Source: an uncultured Alphaproteobacteria bacterium
Lineage (GTDB): Bacteria; Pseudomonadota; Alphaproteobacteria; Rhizobiales; Aestuariivirgaceae
Length of the DNA stretch: 32,560 nt
NCBI GenBank assembly: GCA_937870685.1
Contig: CALMZX010000125.1
Span: 1 to 32,560, forward strand
Direction of reading: 5' to 3'
Every line of letters starts with the position of its first letter. Within the stretch, counting starts at the first letter, position 1. Positions 1-8,823 of this stretch are shown here, piece by piece. A model generated the notes under the pieces. The model saw only the letters and a list, made by a program, of their open reading frames with translations, did no database searches and had not been told where the DNA came from. A program made the position numbers and the translations under genes.

Positions 1-1413
1 GGCCTTGCAGAAACCCAGCAGACGCTGGTGGCCAATGATCTCCGTGGCCGCATCTGGGTGCAGGCCGACGGCGGCATCCGCACCGGACGTGACGTGATCA
101 TTGCGGCCCTCCTGGGCGCAGACGAAATCGGTTTTGCGACAGCACCGCTGATCGCTGCCGGTTGCATCATGATGCGCAAGTGCCACCTGAACACCTGTCC
201 GGTGGGTGTCGCCACGCAGGACCCTGAGCTGCGCAAGCGCTTCAAGGGCCAGCCCGAACACGTCATCAATTTCTTCTTCTTCGTGGCGGGCGAACTGCGC
301 GAACTCATGGCCTCCTTGGGCATCCGCAAGTTCGAGGACCTCGTCGGCAAGACCGAGTGGCTCGACACCCGCAAGGCGGTGACACACTGGAAAGCCAAGG
401 GCCTGGATTTCACCAAGCTCTTCGCCAAGGCTGATGTCACAGGCCCGGTGGCGACGCGCCGCGTGCAGGCGCAGGACCATGGCCTCGACAGCGTGCTGGA
501 TCGCGAGCTTATCGCCAAGGCGACGCCGGCGCTGGAACACCGCAAGCCGGTCGTCATCGAAGCCAAGATCAAGAACAACAACCGCACCGCAGGCGCCATG
601 CTCTCAGGCGAAGTCGCCACGCGCTATGGTCACGCCGGTCTGCCGGAAGACACCATCAGCGTGAAACTGACGGGCGTCACCGGCCAGAGCTTCGGTGCCT
701 GGGCCGCCCATGGCGTGACCCTGGAAGTGACCGGCGAGGGCAACGACTATGTCGGCAAGGGCCTGTCCGGCGGCAAGATCATCATCAAGCCCCATGCCAA
801 GACCGGCTTCAAGCCGGAAGAGTCGATCATCGTCGGCAACACCGTGCTGTACGGTGCCATCACCGGCGAAGCCTATTTCCGCGGCGTGGCGGGTGAACGT
901 TTTGCCGTCCGCAACTCAGGTGCTGTCGCCGTTGTCGAAGGCACCGGGGACCATGGTTGCGAATACATGACCGGCGGCTGCGTGCTGGTCATCGGGCCAA
1001 CGGGACGCAACTTCGCGGCCGGCATGTCCGGCGGCGTGGCCTATGTGCTGGATGAGGACAAGAGCTTCGAGAAGCGCTGCAACCTTTCCATGGTGGACCT
1101 GCAGCCTGTGCCGGAAGAGGAAGAACTGCTGGAAAAGCACCAGCACTCCGGCGGCGACCTGCAGTCACACGGGCTGGTGGACATCACCTCGCACATGGAC
1201 CGCCACGATGCCACCCGCATCCACGAGCTGCTGGTGCGCCACCACAAGTACACAGGCTCGGCCAAGGCCAAGGCCATCCTCGATGACTGGGCCGGCTACC
1301 TGCCGAAGTTCGTGAAGGTCATGCCGGTGGAATATGCCCGCGCCTTGAAGGAACTGGAAAAGGCACAGGAAACAAGTGACGGCCTGACGGTCGGCGTGAA
1401 GAGGAGCGCATAA
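1..1413 (+). CDS. gltB: Glutamate synthase (NADPH) large subunit, C-terminal part (partial at left edge)
   Basis: The reading frame is open from base 1 and gives 470 residues, the last third of a protein that is usually about 1500 residues. GltB makes glutamate from 2-oxoglutarate and glutamine-derived ammonia, together with GltD. The fragment begins in the FMN-binding synthase domain. It shows the cysteines of the 3Fe-4S cluster at fragment residues 55, 61 and 66 (within [15 protein letters not shown]). It ends with the Gly-rich beta-helix (GXGXG) domain, for example [11 protein letters not shown] and [17 protein letters not shown]. The glutaminase domain and most of the synthase domain lie outside the window. 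The stop codon is two bases before gltD, so the two genes are almost certainly cotranscribed. Nothing looks damaged. Identification is very secure from the cluster motif plus the partner gene. Confidence 0.97.
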   Translation, partial: GLAETQQTLVANDLRGRIWVQADGGIRTGRDVIIAALLGADEIGFATAPLIAAGCIMMRKCHLNTCPVGVATQDPELRKRFKGQPEHVINFFFFVAGELRELMASLGIRKFEDLVGKTEWLDTRKAVTHWKAKGLDFTKLFAKADVTGPVATRRVQAQDHGLDSVLDRELIAKATPALEHRKPVVIEAKIKNNNRTAGAMLSGEVATRYGHAGLPEDTISVKLTGVTGQSFGAWAAHGVTLEVTGEGNDYVGKGLSGGKIIIKPHAKTGFKPEESIIVGNTVLYGAITGEAYFRGVAGERFAVRNSGAVAVVEGTGDHGCEYMTGGCVLVIGPTGRNFAAGMSGGVAYVLDEDKSFEKRCNLSMVDLQPVPEEEELLEKHQHSGGDLQSHGLVDITSHMDRHDATRIHELLVRHHKYTGSAKAKAILDDWAGYLPKFVKVMPVEYARALKELEKAQETSDGLTVGVKRSA

Positions 1414-1415
1414 TC

Positions 1416-2834
1416 ATGGGCAAGATCACTGGCTTTCTCGAAATCGACCGGCAGGACCGCAAGTATGCGCCCGCCGCCGACCGCGTGCGCAACTACAATG
1501 AATTCGTGATCCCGCTGGGAGACGAAGGCACCAAGTCGCAGGCGGCGCGCTGCATGAACTGCGGCATTCCCTACTGTCACAACGGCTGCCCGGTGAACAA
1601 CCAGATCCCGGACTGGAACGACCTCGTGTACAACGACATGTGGGAAGAAGCCTCGCGCAACCTGCACAGCACCAACAACTTCCCGGAGTTCACCGGTCGC
1701 GTCTGCCCTGCCCCGTGCGAGGCGTCCTGCACCCTGAACATCGAAGACACGCCCGTCACCATCAAGACGATCGAATGCGCCATCGTCGACAAGGCCTGGG
1801 AAAAGGGCTGGCTCAAGCCGCTGCCCGCTGCCGAGAAGACCGGCAGGAAGGTCGCCGTTGTCGGTGGCGGACCTTCGGGCCTTGCTGCTGCCCAGCAACT
1901 GGCCCGCGCCGGACATGCTGTTCATCTTTTCGAGAAGAACGCCAAGGCTGGTGGCCTGCTGCGCTACGGCATTCCAGACTTCAAGATGGAAAAGCACCTG
2001 ATCGACCGCCGCATCGAACAGATGGAAGCGGAAGGTGTGACCTTCCACTATGGCGCCCATATCGGCGTGACACAGGACGCCAAACAGCTGCTCGACTCCT
2101 TCGATGCCGTGCTGATCTGCGCCGGTTCGGAAAAATCCCGCGACCTGCCCGTTCCCGGCCGTGACCTTGATGGTGTGCACTACGCCATGGAGTTCCTGCC
2201 CCAGCAGAACCGCCGCGTCGGCAAGGAAGCCCCGCTCGACAACAAGCCGCTCCTCGCAGGCGGCAAGCACGTTGTTGTGATCGGTGGCGGCGACACGGGC
2301 TCGGACTGCATCGGCACATCAATCCGACAGGGCGCACTCTCGGTCACCCAGATCGAGATCATGCCGAAGCCGCCGGAGAAGGAAAACAAGGACCTCACGT
2401 GGCCCAACTGGCCCATGAAGCTGCGCACCTCGTCCTCGCATCAGGAAGGCGCGGAGCGTGATTTCTCGGTGCTCACCACCGCGTTTCGCGGCGAGGATGG
2501 CAAGGTGAAAGCGCTGCAATGCGCCCGCGCCGGTGCTGACATGAAGCCGGTTGCCGGATCGGAATTTGAACTGAAGGCTGACCTGGTGCTGCTTGCCATG
2601 GGCTTTGTCCACCCGGTCCATGAAGGCATGCTCAAAAGCCTCGGTGTGAAGCTGGACCAGCGTGGCAATGTTGAAGCCAATGTGAAGGACTATAAGACCT
2701 CGATCGACAAGCTCTTCGCGGCTGGCGATGCCCGGCGTGGCCAGTCACTCGTCGTCTGGGCCATCCGCGAAGGACGTCAGGCGGCCCGCGCCGTTGATGA
2801 ATATCTCATGGGCTCAACCACCCTGCCGCGCTGA
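1416..2834 (+). CDS. gltD: Glutamate synthase (NADPH) small subunit
   Basis: This 472-residue protein passes electrons from NADPH through FAD and Fe-S clusters to GltB. The N-terminus has cysteines at 46, 49, 54 and 58 ([15 protein letters not shown]) and at 97, 101 and 105, as expected for the two 4Fe-4S clusters of GltD. An FAD-binding glycine motif ([13 protein letters not shown]) lies near 148-160. A second dinucleotide motif ([12 protein letters not shown]) near 287-298 should bind NADPH. Length is normal for the family. The ATG is two bases after the gltB stop, with GAGGAG-type purines inside the gltB end acting as ribosome site. It is convergent with the DUF459 gene, with only 19 bases between the stops. 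Confidence 0.97.
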   Translation: MGKITGFLEIDRQDRKYAPAADRVRNYNEFVIPLGDEGTKSQAARCMNCGIPYCHNGCPVNNQIPDWNDLVYNDMWEEASRNLHSTNNFPEFTGRVCPAPCEASCTLNIEDTPVTIKTIECAIVDKAWEKGWLKPLPAAEKTGRKVAVVGGGPSGLAAAQQLARAGHAVHLFEKNAKAGGLLRYGIPDFKMEKHLIDRRIEQMEAEGVTFHYGAHIGVTQDAKQLLDSFDAVLICAGSEKSRDLPVPGRDLDGVHYAMEFLPQQNRRVGKEAPLDNKPLLAGGKHVVVIGGGDTGSDCIGTSIRQGALSVTQIEIMPKPPEKENKDLTWPNWPMKLRTSSSHQEGAERDFSVLTTAFRGEDGKVKALQCARAGADMKPVAGSEFELKADLVLLAMGFVHPVHEGMLKSLGVKLDQRGNVEANVKDYKTSIDKLFAAGDARRGQSLVVWAIREGRQAARAVDEYLMGSTTLPR

Positions 2835-2842
2835 ACGGCAAA

Positions 2843-2868
2843 GGCCTCACGCTTCAGGGCGTGGGGCC
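2843..2868 (+). terminator. Hairpin between convergent gltD and the DUF459 gene
   Basis: Arms GGCCTCACGC (2843-2852) and GCGTGGGGCC (2859-2868) pair over ten positions with one G-U, around a 6-base loop. The hairpin starts 8 bases after the gltD stop and covers the stop codon of the opposing gene. No T-run follows on either side, so it may be a weak or factor-assisted terminator rather than a classical intrinsic one. Confidence 0.4.
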
Positions 2869-3972
2869 GGACACGCTGAAGTCATCGAACCGGCCATAGG
2901 GCACACCCAGTGCCTCGCCTGTCCGGTAGAAGCGCTGCGCCAGTGAATTGCGGCTGATGCGCAAGCCCAGCTTGCCCGCGTTTGAAAGATCAGGCGTGAT
3001 CTTCTGCGGCTGTTCCTTGGCAAGCACGTCTGCCTCGAAACTCATGTCGGCACCGTCCACGCCCTGCTGCCCGAAAAGCGGCGAAGCCGAAGATGGCACC
3101 GCTACGGCAACCTGCGTTTCCACGGCCAACGGGTCATCCTTCACCGATTGCAGGTCCGGCACCTTCTCGGCCTTGCGGATGGCCGCCATCACCAGCCCGG
3201 CGAGGAAGTCATTGCCCTGGCGCGTGAAGCTGATGCCATCCTTGGACCGCAGGGTGCGGATCTTGCCCTTGGCGTCCAAGTCTCCGATCATGTAGCTGCC
3301 GTCCGCATTGCTCAGCACGCCCTTGATGTCGATCAGCGCCACACCGGCGGTCACGACGCGCTCGCGCTGCAGGCCGGAAACCACCTGCATCTGTGCGTCA
3401 AATTCCGGCTTCTGCATGGGTGGCAGCGTCACCCAATAGGCGCGAGCCCCGTTCTCCTTGATGGTGGCCAGAATCCGGTCCACGTTTGCCTTGTAGGCAG
3501 TGGACCATTCCGGCGTTCCAGGCTCAACCCGCGCTTCGCCAACCTTGATGGCGCGAATGTCGTTGGCTCCCATCAGCACAACAACGGCATCAAACGAACT
3601 GGCCTTGAGGAATTTCGGGATATTGAGCGGCCAGTCGTAGATTTCCGGACGGGCCACGCCCGAATTGGCTTTGGCGCGGTTCACCACCTCAAAGCGCGGA
3701 TCGAGTTCAGTCAGCCGCTCCAGCCCCGCGCCAAGCCCCACCGCCAGTCCGTCACCCACAACCACGAAGCGGAACACGCCATCCTCGCCGCCGAAACGGT
3801 CACCCGGCGCGTTCTCAGCTGTTGCCGGCACCAGCATGGCTTCCGGCTGGGGTTTCTGTTCAATCACTTCATTGGGTTCGGGAATGGCCGAGGGTGCCAC
3901 CGTCTCCTGCCCATGCGCAGCCGCCATCGTCGCCAGAAGCACACAGCAGAGGATGACAAAACGCCTGACCAT
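2854..3972 (-). CDS. DUF459 / SGNH-like periplasmic protein, probable pseudoenzyme
   Basis: The protein has 372 residues with an N-terminal signal peptide (roughly 1-21, ending AAAHGQ), followed by a Pro/Glu-rich linker and an SGNH-hydrolase-like domain from about residue 67. The block I motif, normally GDS, reads GDG (73-75). Block III is intact as GAND (135-138). The usual DxxH of block V reads DGIS (245-248). The nucleophilic serine and catalytic histidine therefore both appear to be missing, so I infer a binding or scaffolding role rather than hydrolysis. It starts 11 bases after the stop of the lytic transglycosylase gene on the same strand, so the two are probably one transcript and may work together in the periplasm on peptidoglycan. 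The substrate is unknown. Family assignment rests on the SGNH-like fold motifs and the neighbourhood. Confidence 0.75.
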   Translation of the reverse strand: MVRRFVILCCVLLATMAAAHGQETVAPSAIPEPNEVIEQKPQPEAMLVPATAENAPGDRFGGEDGVFRFVVVGDGLAVGLGAGLERLTELDPRFEVVNRAKANSGVARPEIYDWPLNIPKFLKASSFDAVVVLMGANDIRAIKVGEARVEPGTPEWSTAYKANVDRILATIKENGARAYWVTLPPMQKPEFDAQMQVVSGLQRERVVTAGVALIDIKGVLSNADGSYMIGDLDAKGKIRTLRSKDGISFTRQGNDFLAGLVMAAIRKAEKVPDLQSVKDDPLAVETQVAVAVPSSASPLFGQQGVDGADMSFEADVLAKEQPQKITPDLSNAGKLGLRISRNSLAQRFYRTGEALGVPYGRFDDFSVSGPTP

Positions 3973-3983
3973 GGACCGGGAAC

Positions 3984-5189
3984 CTACAGGCCTTTCCGAA
4001 GCCTCTCAAGCACCTTGCGGCTGGGCCGCCCGTCCAGATCCATGCCCACGCGCTTCTGGAAGCCGATCACCGCCTCATAGGTGCGCGCGCCGAAACGGCC
4101 ATCCGCACCACCCGTTTCAAAGCCAAGTGACGACAGACGGCGCTGCATCTCCACACGTTCCTTGAACGTCAGATCGACATTGACGGCAGGCCACTCGCCG
4201 AGAAACGGCCCCTGACCGCGAATGCGGTCGCCCAGATGTCCCACCGCAATCGCGTAGGAATGCGACAGGTTGTAATCCATGATGGCGAGGAAATTCTGCG
4301 TCACGAGGAAGGCCGGGCCATCTATGCCCTGCGGGATCATCACAAAGGCCTTCGCGTCAGCCACGCCAAAGCGCTGGCCATCGGCCCGCTTGATTCCGCC
4401 CTTCGACCATTCAGCCACCGTCCGCCAGTTCTTGCGGCCGATGGCAGCGCGGTTGAAACCCTCCGGCAGCGTGACCTCCCAACCCCATGGCCGGTCACTC
4501 TTCCAGCCTGCCTTGGCGAGGTAGTTCGCGGTCGAGGCGAGCGCGTCTTCCTTTGATCCCCAGATGTCCCGCTTGCCATCACCTGTCCAGTCCACGGCGT
4601 AGGAGAGGTAAGAGGTTGGAATGAACTGCGTGTGTCCCATCGCCGCCGCCCACGAACCCGTGAAGTTGTCAGGGGTGCGGATGCCTGCCTTGAGGATGCG
4701 GAAGGCCGCAATCAGCTGTTCCTGCGCATACTGCTTCTTGCGCCCGGCAAAAATGAGTGTCGCCAGCGAGCGCATGACGCTCATCGAGCCCTTGTCCTTG
4801 CCGAAATTGGATTCCATTCCCCAGATGCCGAGCAGGATGTGACGGTCCACGCCGTATTTCTTTTCGATGGCCGCCAGCAGCTTCGCTTCTTCGGCCTTCT
4901 TCGCCTGTCCGGATTCGATCCGGATCGGCGTCACCGCCTTGGCAAGATATTCGGAGGTTGTGGAGGTGAATTCCGGCTGGGTCTTGGCCAGCTTCAGCAC
5001 CACCTCGTCGGGTTCGCTGATGTCCGCGAAAGCGCGGTCAAACAGGTCACGTGAAAACCCGGCGGCCTTCACCCGCGGCCACAGCGACTGAATGAAACTC
5101 TCGAACTGCGCGTCCGCCTGCGCCGGCCCGCCAAGGGCCAACGCCAGAACCGCCGCCGACACTGCAAGTAGTTTCCGCATGTGATCCAT
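3984..5189 (-). CDS. Lytic murein transglycosylase, MltB family, with peptidoglycan-binding domain
   Basis: About 401 residues. A short N-terminal signal peptide (to about residue 25, GGPAQADA) is followed by the family 3 (MltB-type) transglycosylase domain. The catalytic glutamate is E126 in GIWGMESNFG. A C-terminal peptidoglycan-binding domain (about 345-401) contains DGRFGARTYEAVIGFQK. The enzyme cleaves the MurNAc-GlcNAc bond of peptidoglycan with formation of 1,6-anhydroMurNAc, and the products feed the NagZ recycling step encoded further along. The frame stays open upstream to 5441 inside galE, but that part has no signal-peptide or domain character. I therefore chose the ATG at 5189; the ATG at 5180 is an equal alternative. 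No lipobox cysteine is seen, so it is probably soluble periplasmic. Confidence 0.9.
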   Translation of the reverse strand: MDHMRKLLAVSAAVLALALGGPAQADAQFESFIQSLWPRVKAAGFSRDLFDRAFADISEPDEVVLKLAKTQPEFTSTTSEYLAKAVTPIRIESGQAKKAEEAKLLAAIEKKYGVDRHILLGIWGMESNFGKDKGSMSVMRSLATLIFAGRKKQYAQEQLIAAFRILKAGIRTPDNFTGSWAAAMGHTQFIPTSYLSYAVDWTGDGKRDIWGSKEDALASTANYLAKAGWKSDRPWGWEVTLPEGFNRAAIGRKNWRTVAEWSKGGIKRADGQRFGVADAKAFVMIPQGIDGPAFLVTQNFLAIMDYNLSHSYAIAVGHLGDRIRGQGPFLGEWPAVNVDLTFKERVEMQRRLSSLGFETGGADGRFGARTYEAVIGFQKRVGMDLDGRPSRKVLERLRKGL

Positions 5190-5261
5190 CCATCCCGAAG
5201 TGGCGCAAGTGGCCCGCGATTCGCCTGAGCCGCAGACACTACAGGATGGATGTTCAGTCAC

Positions 5262-5288
5262 AAAATGCGGCGGAACAAGGATGCCGCC
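5262..5288 (-). terminator. Possible weak terminator after galE
   Basis: Read on the minus strand, just after the galE stop, GGCGG (from 5288) and CCGCC (to 5269) can pair around a 10-base loop. GCA and then TTTT (5265-5262) follow. The stem is short, so this is tentative. It would separate galE from the transglycosylase gene about 75 bases downstream. Confidence 0.3.
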
Positions 5289-5295
5289 GGTCGTG

Positions 5296-6285
5296 TCACG
5301 CTGCGTTGCGGCGCTCCAGATGACGTTCCCACTTGAGGGCGCTCTCGACGATGAAATCGAGGTCGTTGTGGCGCGGCTGCCACCCCAGGATCTTGCGCAC
5401 CTTGTCCGCGCCCGCGACAATGCCTGCCGGGTCGCCGGCACGGCGCGGCCCCAGCGTGTGGTTCACTGGCGCGCCATGCGCCCGCTCCCCCGCGCGGATC
5501 ACCTCAAGCACCGAATAGCCCTTGCCATAGCCACAGTTGAAGATGCCCGATTCACCGCCCCCGCGCAGATGGGCAAGCGCATCCATGTGCGCGGCGATCA
5601 GGTCGCTGACATGGATATAGTCGCGGATGCAGGTGCCATCGGGGGTTTCATAGTCGGTGCCGAACACATCCATGCCCGGCCGCTGGCCAAGCGCCGTCTG
5701 GCACGCCACCTTGATCAGATGCGTGGCGCGCGGCGTGGATTGGCCACTGCGCCCTTTCGGGTCAGCCCCTGCCACGTTGAAGTAGCGCAACGCCACGTAG
5801 TTGAGCCCATAGGCCGCATGGCTGTCACGCAGCATCAGTTCGGTCATCAGCTTCGACGTGCCATAGGGCGAAATCGGCGCAGGCTCGTCGGTCTCGAACA
5901 CCGGAAGACTCTTCGGATTGCCGTAGACCGCTGCCGTCGAGGAGAAGATGAAATTCTTGACGCCGGACTTGACCGCGGCATGCATCAGGGCGCGCGATTT
6001 CACGGTGTTGTTGAGATAGTAGCCCAGCGGGTCGCTGACCGAGTCCGGCACCACGATGGAGCCTGCAAAATGCACGATCGCTTCGATGCCATGCGACTTG
6101 ACCAGCGACATCACCAGCTCTTCGTCGCCGATGTCACCTTTCACCAGCGTGGCCTTGGGCGACACAGCCCAGGCAAATCCGGTTGAAAGATTGTCCAGCA
6201 CAACTGTCTGTTCGCCCGCATCCGTGAGAGCCAGAACCATGTGGCTGCCAATGTATCCCGCCCCACCCGTAACCAGTATCGCCAT
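5296..6285 (-). CDS. galE: UDP-glucose 4-epimerase
   Basis: This 329-residue cytosolic enzyme of the extended SDR family interconverts UDP-glucose and UDP-galactose using bound NAD. The NAD-binding motif GGAGYIG is at residues 7-13. The catalytic pair is YGTSK (Y141, K145), with the supporting Ser/Thr in FSSTAAVYG near 116. The start chosen is the ATG at 6285, which puts the Rossmann motif right at the N-terminus as in the family. The frame is open a further 25 codons upstream without any family similarity. It is divergent from galU, which makes the epimerase substrate, so the pair forms a UDP-hexose supply module for surface polysaccharides. The spacing to galU is 104 bases. Confidence 0.95.
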   Translation of the reverse strand: MAILVTGGAGYIGSHMVLALTDAGEQTVVLDNLSTGFAWAVSPKATLVKGDIGDEELVMSLVKSHGIEAIVHFAGSIVVPDSVSDPLGYYLNNTVKSRALMHAAVKSGVKNFIFSSTAAVYGNPKSLPVFETDEPAPISPYGTSKLMTELMLRDSHAAYGLNYVALRYFNVAGADPKGRSGQSTPRATHLIKVACQTALGQRPGMDVFGTDYETPDGTCIRDYIHVSDLIAAHMDALAHLRGGGESGIFNCGYGKGYSVLEVIRAGERAHGAPVNHTLGPRRAGDPAGIVAGADKVRKILGWQPRHNDLDFIVESALKWERHLERRNAA

Positions 6286-6389
6286 GGTAAGTCTGATGTC
6301 CTCTGTTTCAGTCTGCAACTTAAGGCAAAATTCAGCGGCACTGGTTAAGAGGCAGGACACGCAGGAATTGTCAGTTAAGAGTTGGTAAA

Positions 6390-7292
6390 ATGCCCCGTCC
6401 CATCCGCAAGGCAGTCTTTCCCGTTGCAGGTCTTGGCACCCGCTTCCTGCCCGCCACCAAGGCGATGCCGAAGGAAATGCTGACGGTGGTGGACCGCCCC
6501 CTCATCCAGTACGTTGTCGATGAGGCACGCGAAGCAGGCATTGAACATTTCATCTTCGTGACCGGGCGCAACAAGTCCGTCATCGAAGACCATTTCGACA
6601 AGCAGTATGAACTGGAATCGACCTTGCGCAAGCGCGGCAAGTCGTTGGAACTCGATCTGCTCGAACAGGATCTGCCCGGCGCTGGCGAAACCAGCTTCAC
6701 TCGCCAGCAGGAACCGCTGGGCCTCGGTCACGCCATCTGGTGTGCCCGCCACCTGGTCGGCGAGGAACCATTCGCCGTTCTTCTGCCCGACATGATCATG
6801 AAGGCCTCGCCCGGCTGCCTCGCCCAGATGGTTGATGTCTACAACCGCCGTGATGGTGGCAACGTCATCGCCGTGGAAGAAACTCCATGGGAACAGGTCC
6901 ACCGCTACGGCGTCGTCGGCGGCGCGGACTGGCAGGACAACCACTTCACCGTCACCCAGATGGTGGAAAAACCGAAGCGCGAACACGCCCCCTCCAACCT
7001 GATCATCTCCGGACGCTACATCCTCCAGCCGGAAATCTTCCGGGAATTGGACCGCCAGGAGACAGGCGCAGGCGGAGAAATCCAGATCACTGACGCCATG
7101 AAGCGCATGATGTGGTCGCAGCACTTCCACGGCGTGAAATATGACGGCGTCACCTATGATTGCGGTGACAAGGTGGGATTCCTCGCCGCCAACATCGCCC
7201 TTGCCCTGGAACGTGAAGACATTGCACCCGCCTTCCGCGAAGTGCTGGGCAAAGTCATTCCCCAGCATGGCGGCAAGCTCAGTTGGGGCTGA
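6390..7292 (+). CDS. galU: UTP-glucose-1-phosphate uridylyltransferase
   Basis: A 300-residue nucleotidyltransferase that makes UDP-glucose from glucose-1-phosphate and UTP. The N-terminal signature GLGTRFLPATKAMPKEM (14-30) binds the nucleotide. Further family blocks include PLGLGHAIWCAR, FAVLLPDM and the VEKP motif near residue 193. Length is normal for bacterial GalU, and closely related ExoN-type proteins of rhizobia have the same function. It is divergent from galE and convergent with the outer-membrane beta-barrel gene. The final codons form part of a 14-bp perfect palindrome that spans the stop codon. Confidence 0.95.
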   Translation: MPRPIRKAVFPVAGLGTRFLPATKAMPKEMLTVVDRPLIQYVVDEAREAGIEHFIFVTGRNKSVIEDHFDKQYELESTLRKRGKSLELDLLEQDLPGAGETSFTRQQEPLGLGHAIWCARHLVGEEPFAVLLPDMIMKASPGCLAQMVDVYNRRDGGNVIAVEETPWEQVHRYGVVGGADWQDNHFTVTQMVEKPKREHAPSNLIISGRYILQPEIFRELDRQETGAGGEIQITDAMKRMMWSQHFHGVKYDGVTYDCGDKVGFLAANIALALEREDIAPAFREVLGKVIPQHGGKLSWG

Positions 7293-7299
7293 TCAGCCC
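7286..7299 (+). terminator. Palindrome over the galU stop codon
   Basis: GGGCTGATCAGCCC is a perfect 14-bp palindrome containing the galU TGA. As RNA it would give a 5-bp stem with a 4-base loop on either strand. It sits between convergent galU and the beta-barrel gene, with no T-run, so a terminator role is only possible. Confidence 0.25.
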
Positions 7300-7323
7300 G
7301 TCACCATTTATCGCAGGTCCTGC

Positions 7324-8679
7324 TCAGCGCTTGAGGATGATGCTGCCAAGCAGCCTGTGTTCGTCATAGTCGCTGCCAGCAGCAGCGCTGTCGTACCAGT
7401 TGCCTTCGTAGAACATCGACCATGACGCAAGTGGATTGAGCTTCCACTCCAGCCCGGCCCGAGTGCCGTAACTTTCATCAGTGCCCGCCGTGGTCTTGGC
7501 GGATGAGAATGTCACCGCACCGATCAGGTCAAGGTTGTCACGCAGCGCGTGTCTGAGGGTGGCACCTGCCCCCCAGGTCAGCGTGGCAGAGTCGACGGCG
7601 CTGGCGGTCTCCCCTGCCGTCAAGGTGGCGGAGAGGTCGATCTGCGTCAGCTCCGTGGGGCGCCATTGCAGGTTTGCAAGCACCCCGGGCGCATCAACGG
7701 TCTTGAGGGTGGGATCTTCGTAGTCGCGCACCAGATAGGTCACACCCACTTCACCGGTCCAGACCGGATCGTCATCGATGCGCAAGCCAAGCGTGCCTGA
7801 AAGCCCCTGCGAGTCCCGGCGCAGGCCGTTGCGGTCAACATTCTTGTCGTGAAAGCGCGGCGTATAGGCCACTTCCACAAAGGGCCGGATCACGGCCCCG
7901 CGGTTGAATGTGCCGCGCAGCGATAGCGCCAGTTCCGTATAGTTGCGGTCGCTGTTGTCTTCCTTGCCACCGCCCGAAAGATCAACATCCTCGAACATCT
8001 CGCGGCGAAGCCCGCTCTTTAACTGGAGATCGGCAAAGCCCGCCTCATGCGTCACGCCCACGCTGCCGCGGATTTCGTGAGAGAGGCGGTTGCCGGTGGC
8101 GGTGTCGGGCACCTCGGTGCTCGATGCCCCTGTGGATGTGAGGGTGTAGCCACTCTCCAGGTCGAGCCGCGTGCCACGGCGCACATCAAGGCGCAACGCC
8201 GCCTGAACATCAGCCCCGGAAGTGGAAAGCTCTTCCTCCTGCAGGTAGCGCACGAACTCACCGGACGCTGATGCTGTGAAGGCGTGCCGGGACCAGCCGC
8301 TCTCCACCCGCAGTCCGGGCTTCAGCCGCAGCCCCACGTCAGTGTCAGCACCCGTGGCCACACGCGCCACGTTGCTGGTCGCAACGCCACCAATCTCGAT
8401 CGTCGGAAAATAGGTCAGTCCACCCTGCCGCAGGCCCAAGGGAGCGTAAGGGTCTTCCACCGCCATCCGCTTGCGCCGCAACGCGGGCGGCGGATCGTCG
8501 GCGCTGGAAATCACGGCATAGTCGGGCACAGGAGGTGGTGGAGGTGGCGCGACCGCGTCTTCTCCCTCTGAATACATGTCCCCTGCATCGGCCTCTTGCG
8601 CAACGGCAGGCAAGGCCGCAGCCAGCGCAATCAGGCTGGCTGCGGCAAGCACGCAAAACGGACGACAGACACACATCAT
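7324..8679 (-). CDS. Outer-membrane beta-barrel protein, BBP2-like
   Basis: About 451 residues. The signal peptide (roughly 1-27, ending PAVAQ) is followed by a short proline-rich linker (PPPPPPVPDY near 49-58). The remainder alternates short amphipathic strands with turns, for example TYFPTIEIGGVATSNVAR and RDYEDPTLKTVDAPGV, which is typical of beta-barrel porin 2-like proteins. The C-terminal strand ends in LGSIILKR rather than an aromatic residue. These proteins sit in the outer membrane and are often near exopolysaccharide or envelope genes; the transported ligand, if any, is unknown. I chose the tandem ATGs at 8679/8676 because the signal peptide begins there. The frame continues upstream to 8781 without signal character. 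Upstream lie an exact TTAACCAT and a 12-bp tandem repeat. Confidence 0.8.
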   Translation of the reverse strand: MMCVCRPFCVLAAASLIALAAALPAVAQEADAGDMYSEGEDAVAPPPPPPVPDYAVISSADDPPPALRRKRMAVEDPYAPLGLRQGGLTYFPTIEIGGVATSNVARVATGADTDVGLRLKPGLRVESGWSRHAFTASASGEFVRYLQEEELSTSGADVQAALRLDVRRGTRLDLESGYTLTSTGASSTEVPDTATGNRLSHEIRGSVGVTHEAGFADLQLKSGLRREMFEDVDLSGGGKEDNSDRNYTELALSLRGTFNRGAVIRPFVEVAYTPRFHDKNVDRNGLRRDSQGLSGTLGLRIDDDPVWTGEVGVTYLVRDYEDPTLKTVDAPGVLANLQWRPTELTQIDLSATLTAGETASAVDSATLTWGAGATLRHALRDNLDLIGAVTFSSAKTTAGTDESYGTRAGLEWKLNPLASWSMFYEGNWYDSAAAGSDYDEHRLLGSIILKR

Positions 8680-8700
8680 TGCCGCCAGTCTTAAGAAAAC

Positions 8701-8708
8701 ATGGTTAA
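8701..8708 (-). promoter_or_regulatory. TTAACCAT, candidate CtrA half-site
   Basis: On the minus strand this is an exact TTAACCAT, 22 bases upstream of the beta-barrel start. The 8-mer is the extended CtrA half-site known from Caulobacter. A second TTAA follows at 8691-8694, but with ten bases between the two TTAA blocks rather than seven, so the pair is not a canonical full site. Confidence 0.3.
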
Positions 8709-8724
8709 CAGCGGATTGATGCCC

Positions 8725-8772
8725 TGTCCTCAAGAGTGTCCCCGAGGCTGTCCCGGAGACAGTCCCATCCCG
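8725..8772. repeat. Four imperfect 12-bp tandem units between divergent genes
   Basis: TGTCC or AGTCC recurs at 8725, 8737, 8749 and 8761, exactly 12 bases apart. The first three units share roughly TGTCCCNGAGNC; the fourth is more diverged. Units three and four together also make an imperfect palindrome (CTGTCCCGGAGACAG, 8748-8762). The repeat lies in the 144-bp gap between the beta-barrel gene and kdsD. Confidence 0.6.
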
Positions 8773-8823
8773 GCTTTTCAAACACCAGTGGCAAACGCCC
8801 GTGAATGGACTAAATGCAGCGCC

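Noticed and set aside
5190..5441. N-terminal extension of the lytic transglycosylase
   Set aside because: It overlaps galE and would bury the signal peptide.
8701..8823. Upstream start for kdsD giving a Cys-Pro repeat leader
   Set aside because: It exceeds the family length and merely translates the 12-bp DNA repeat.
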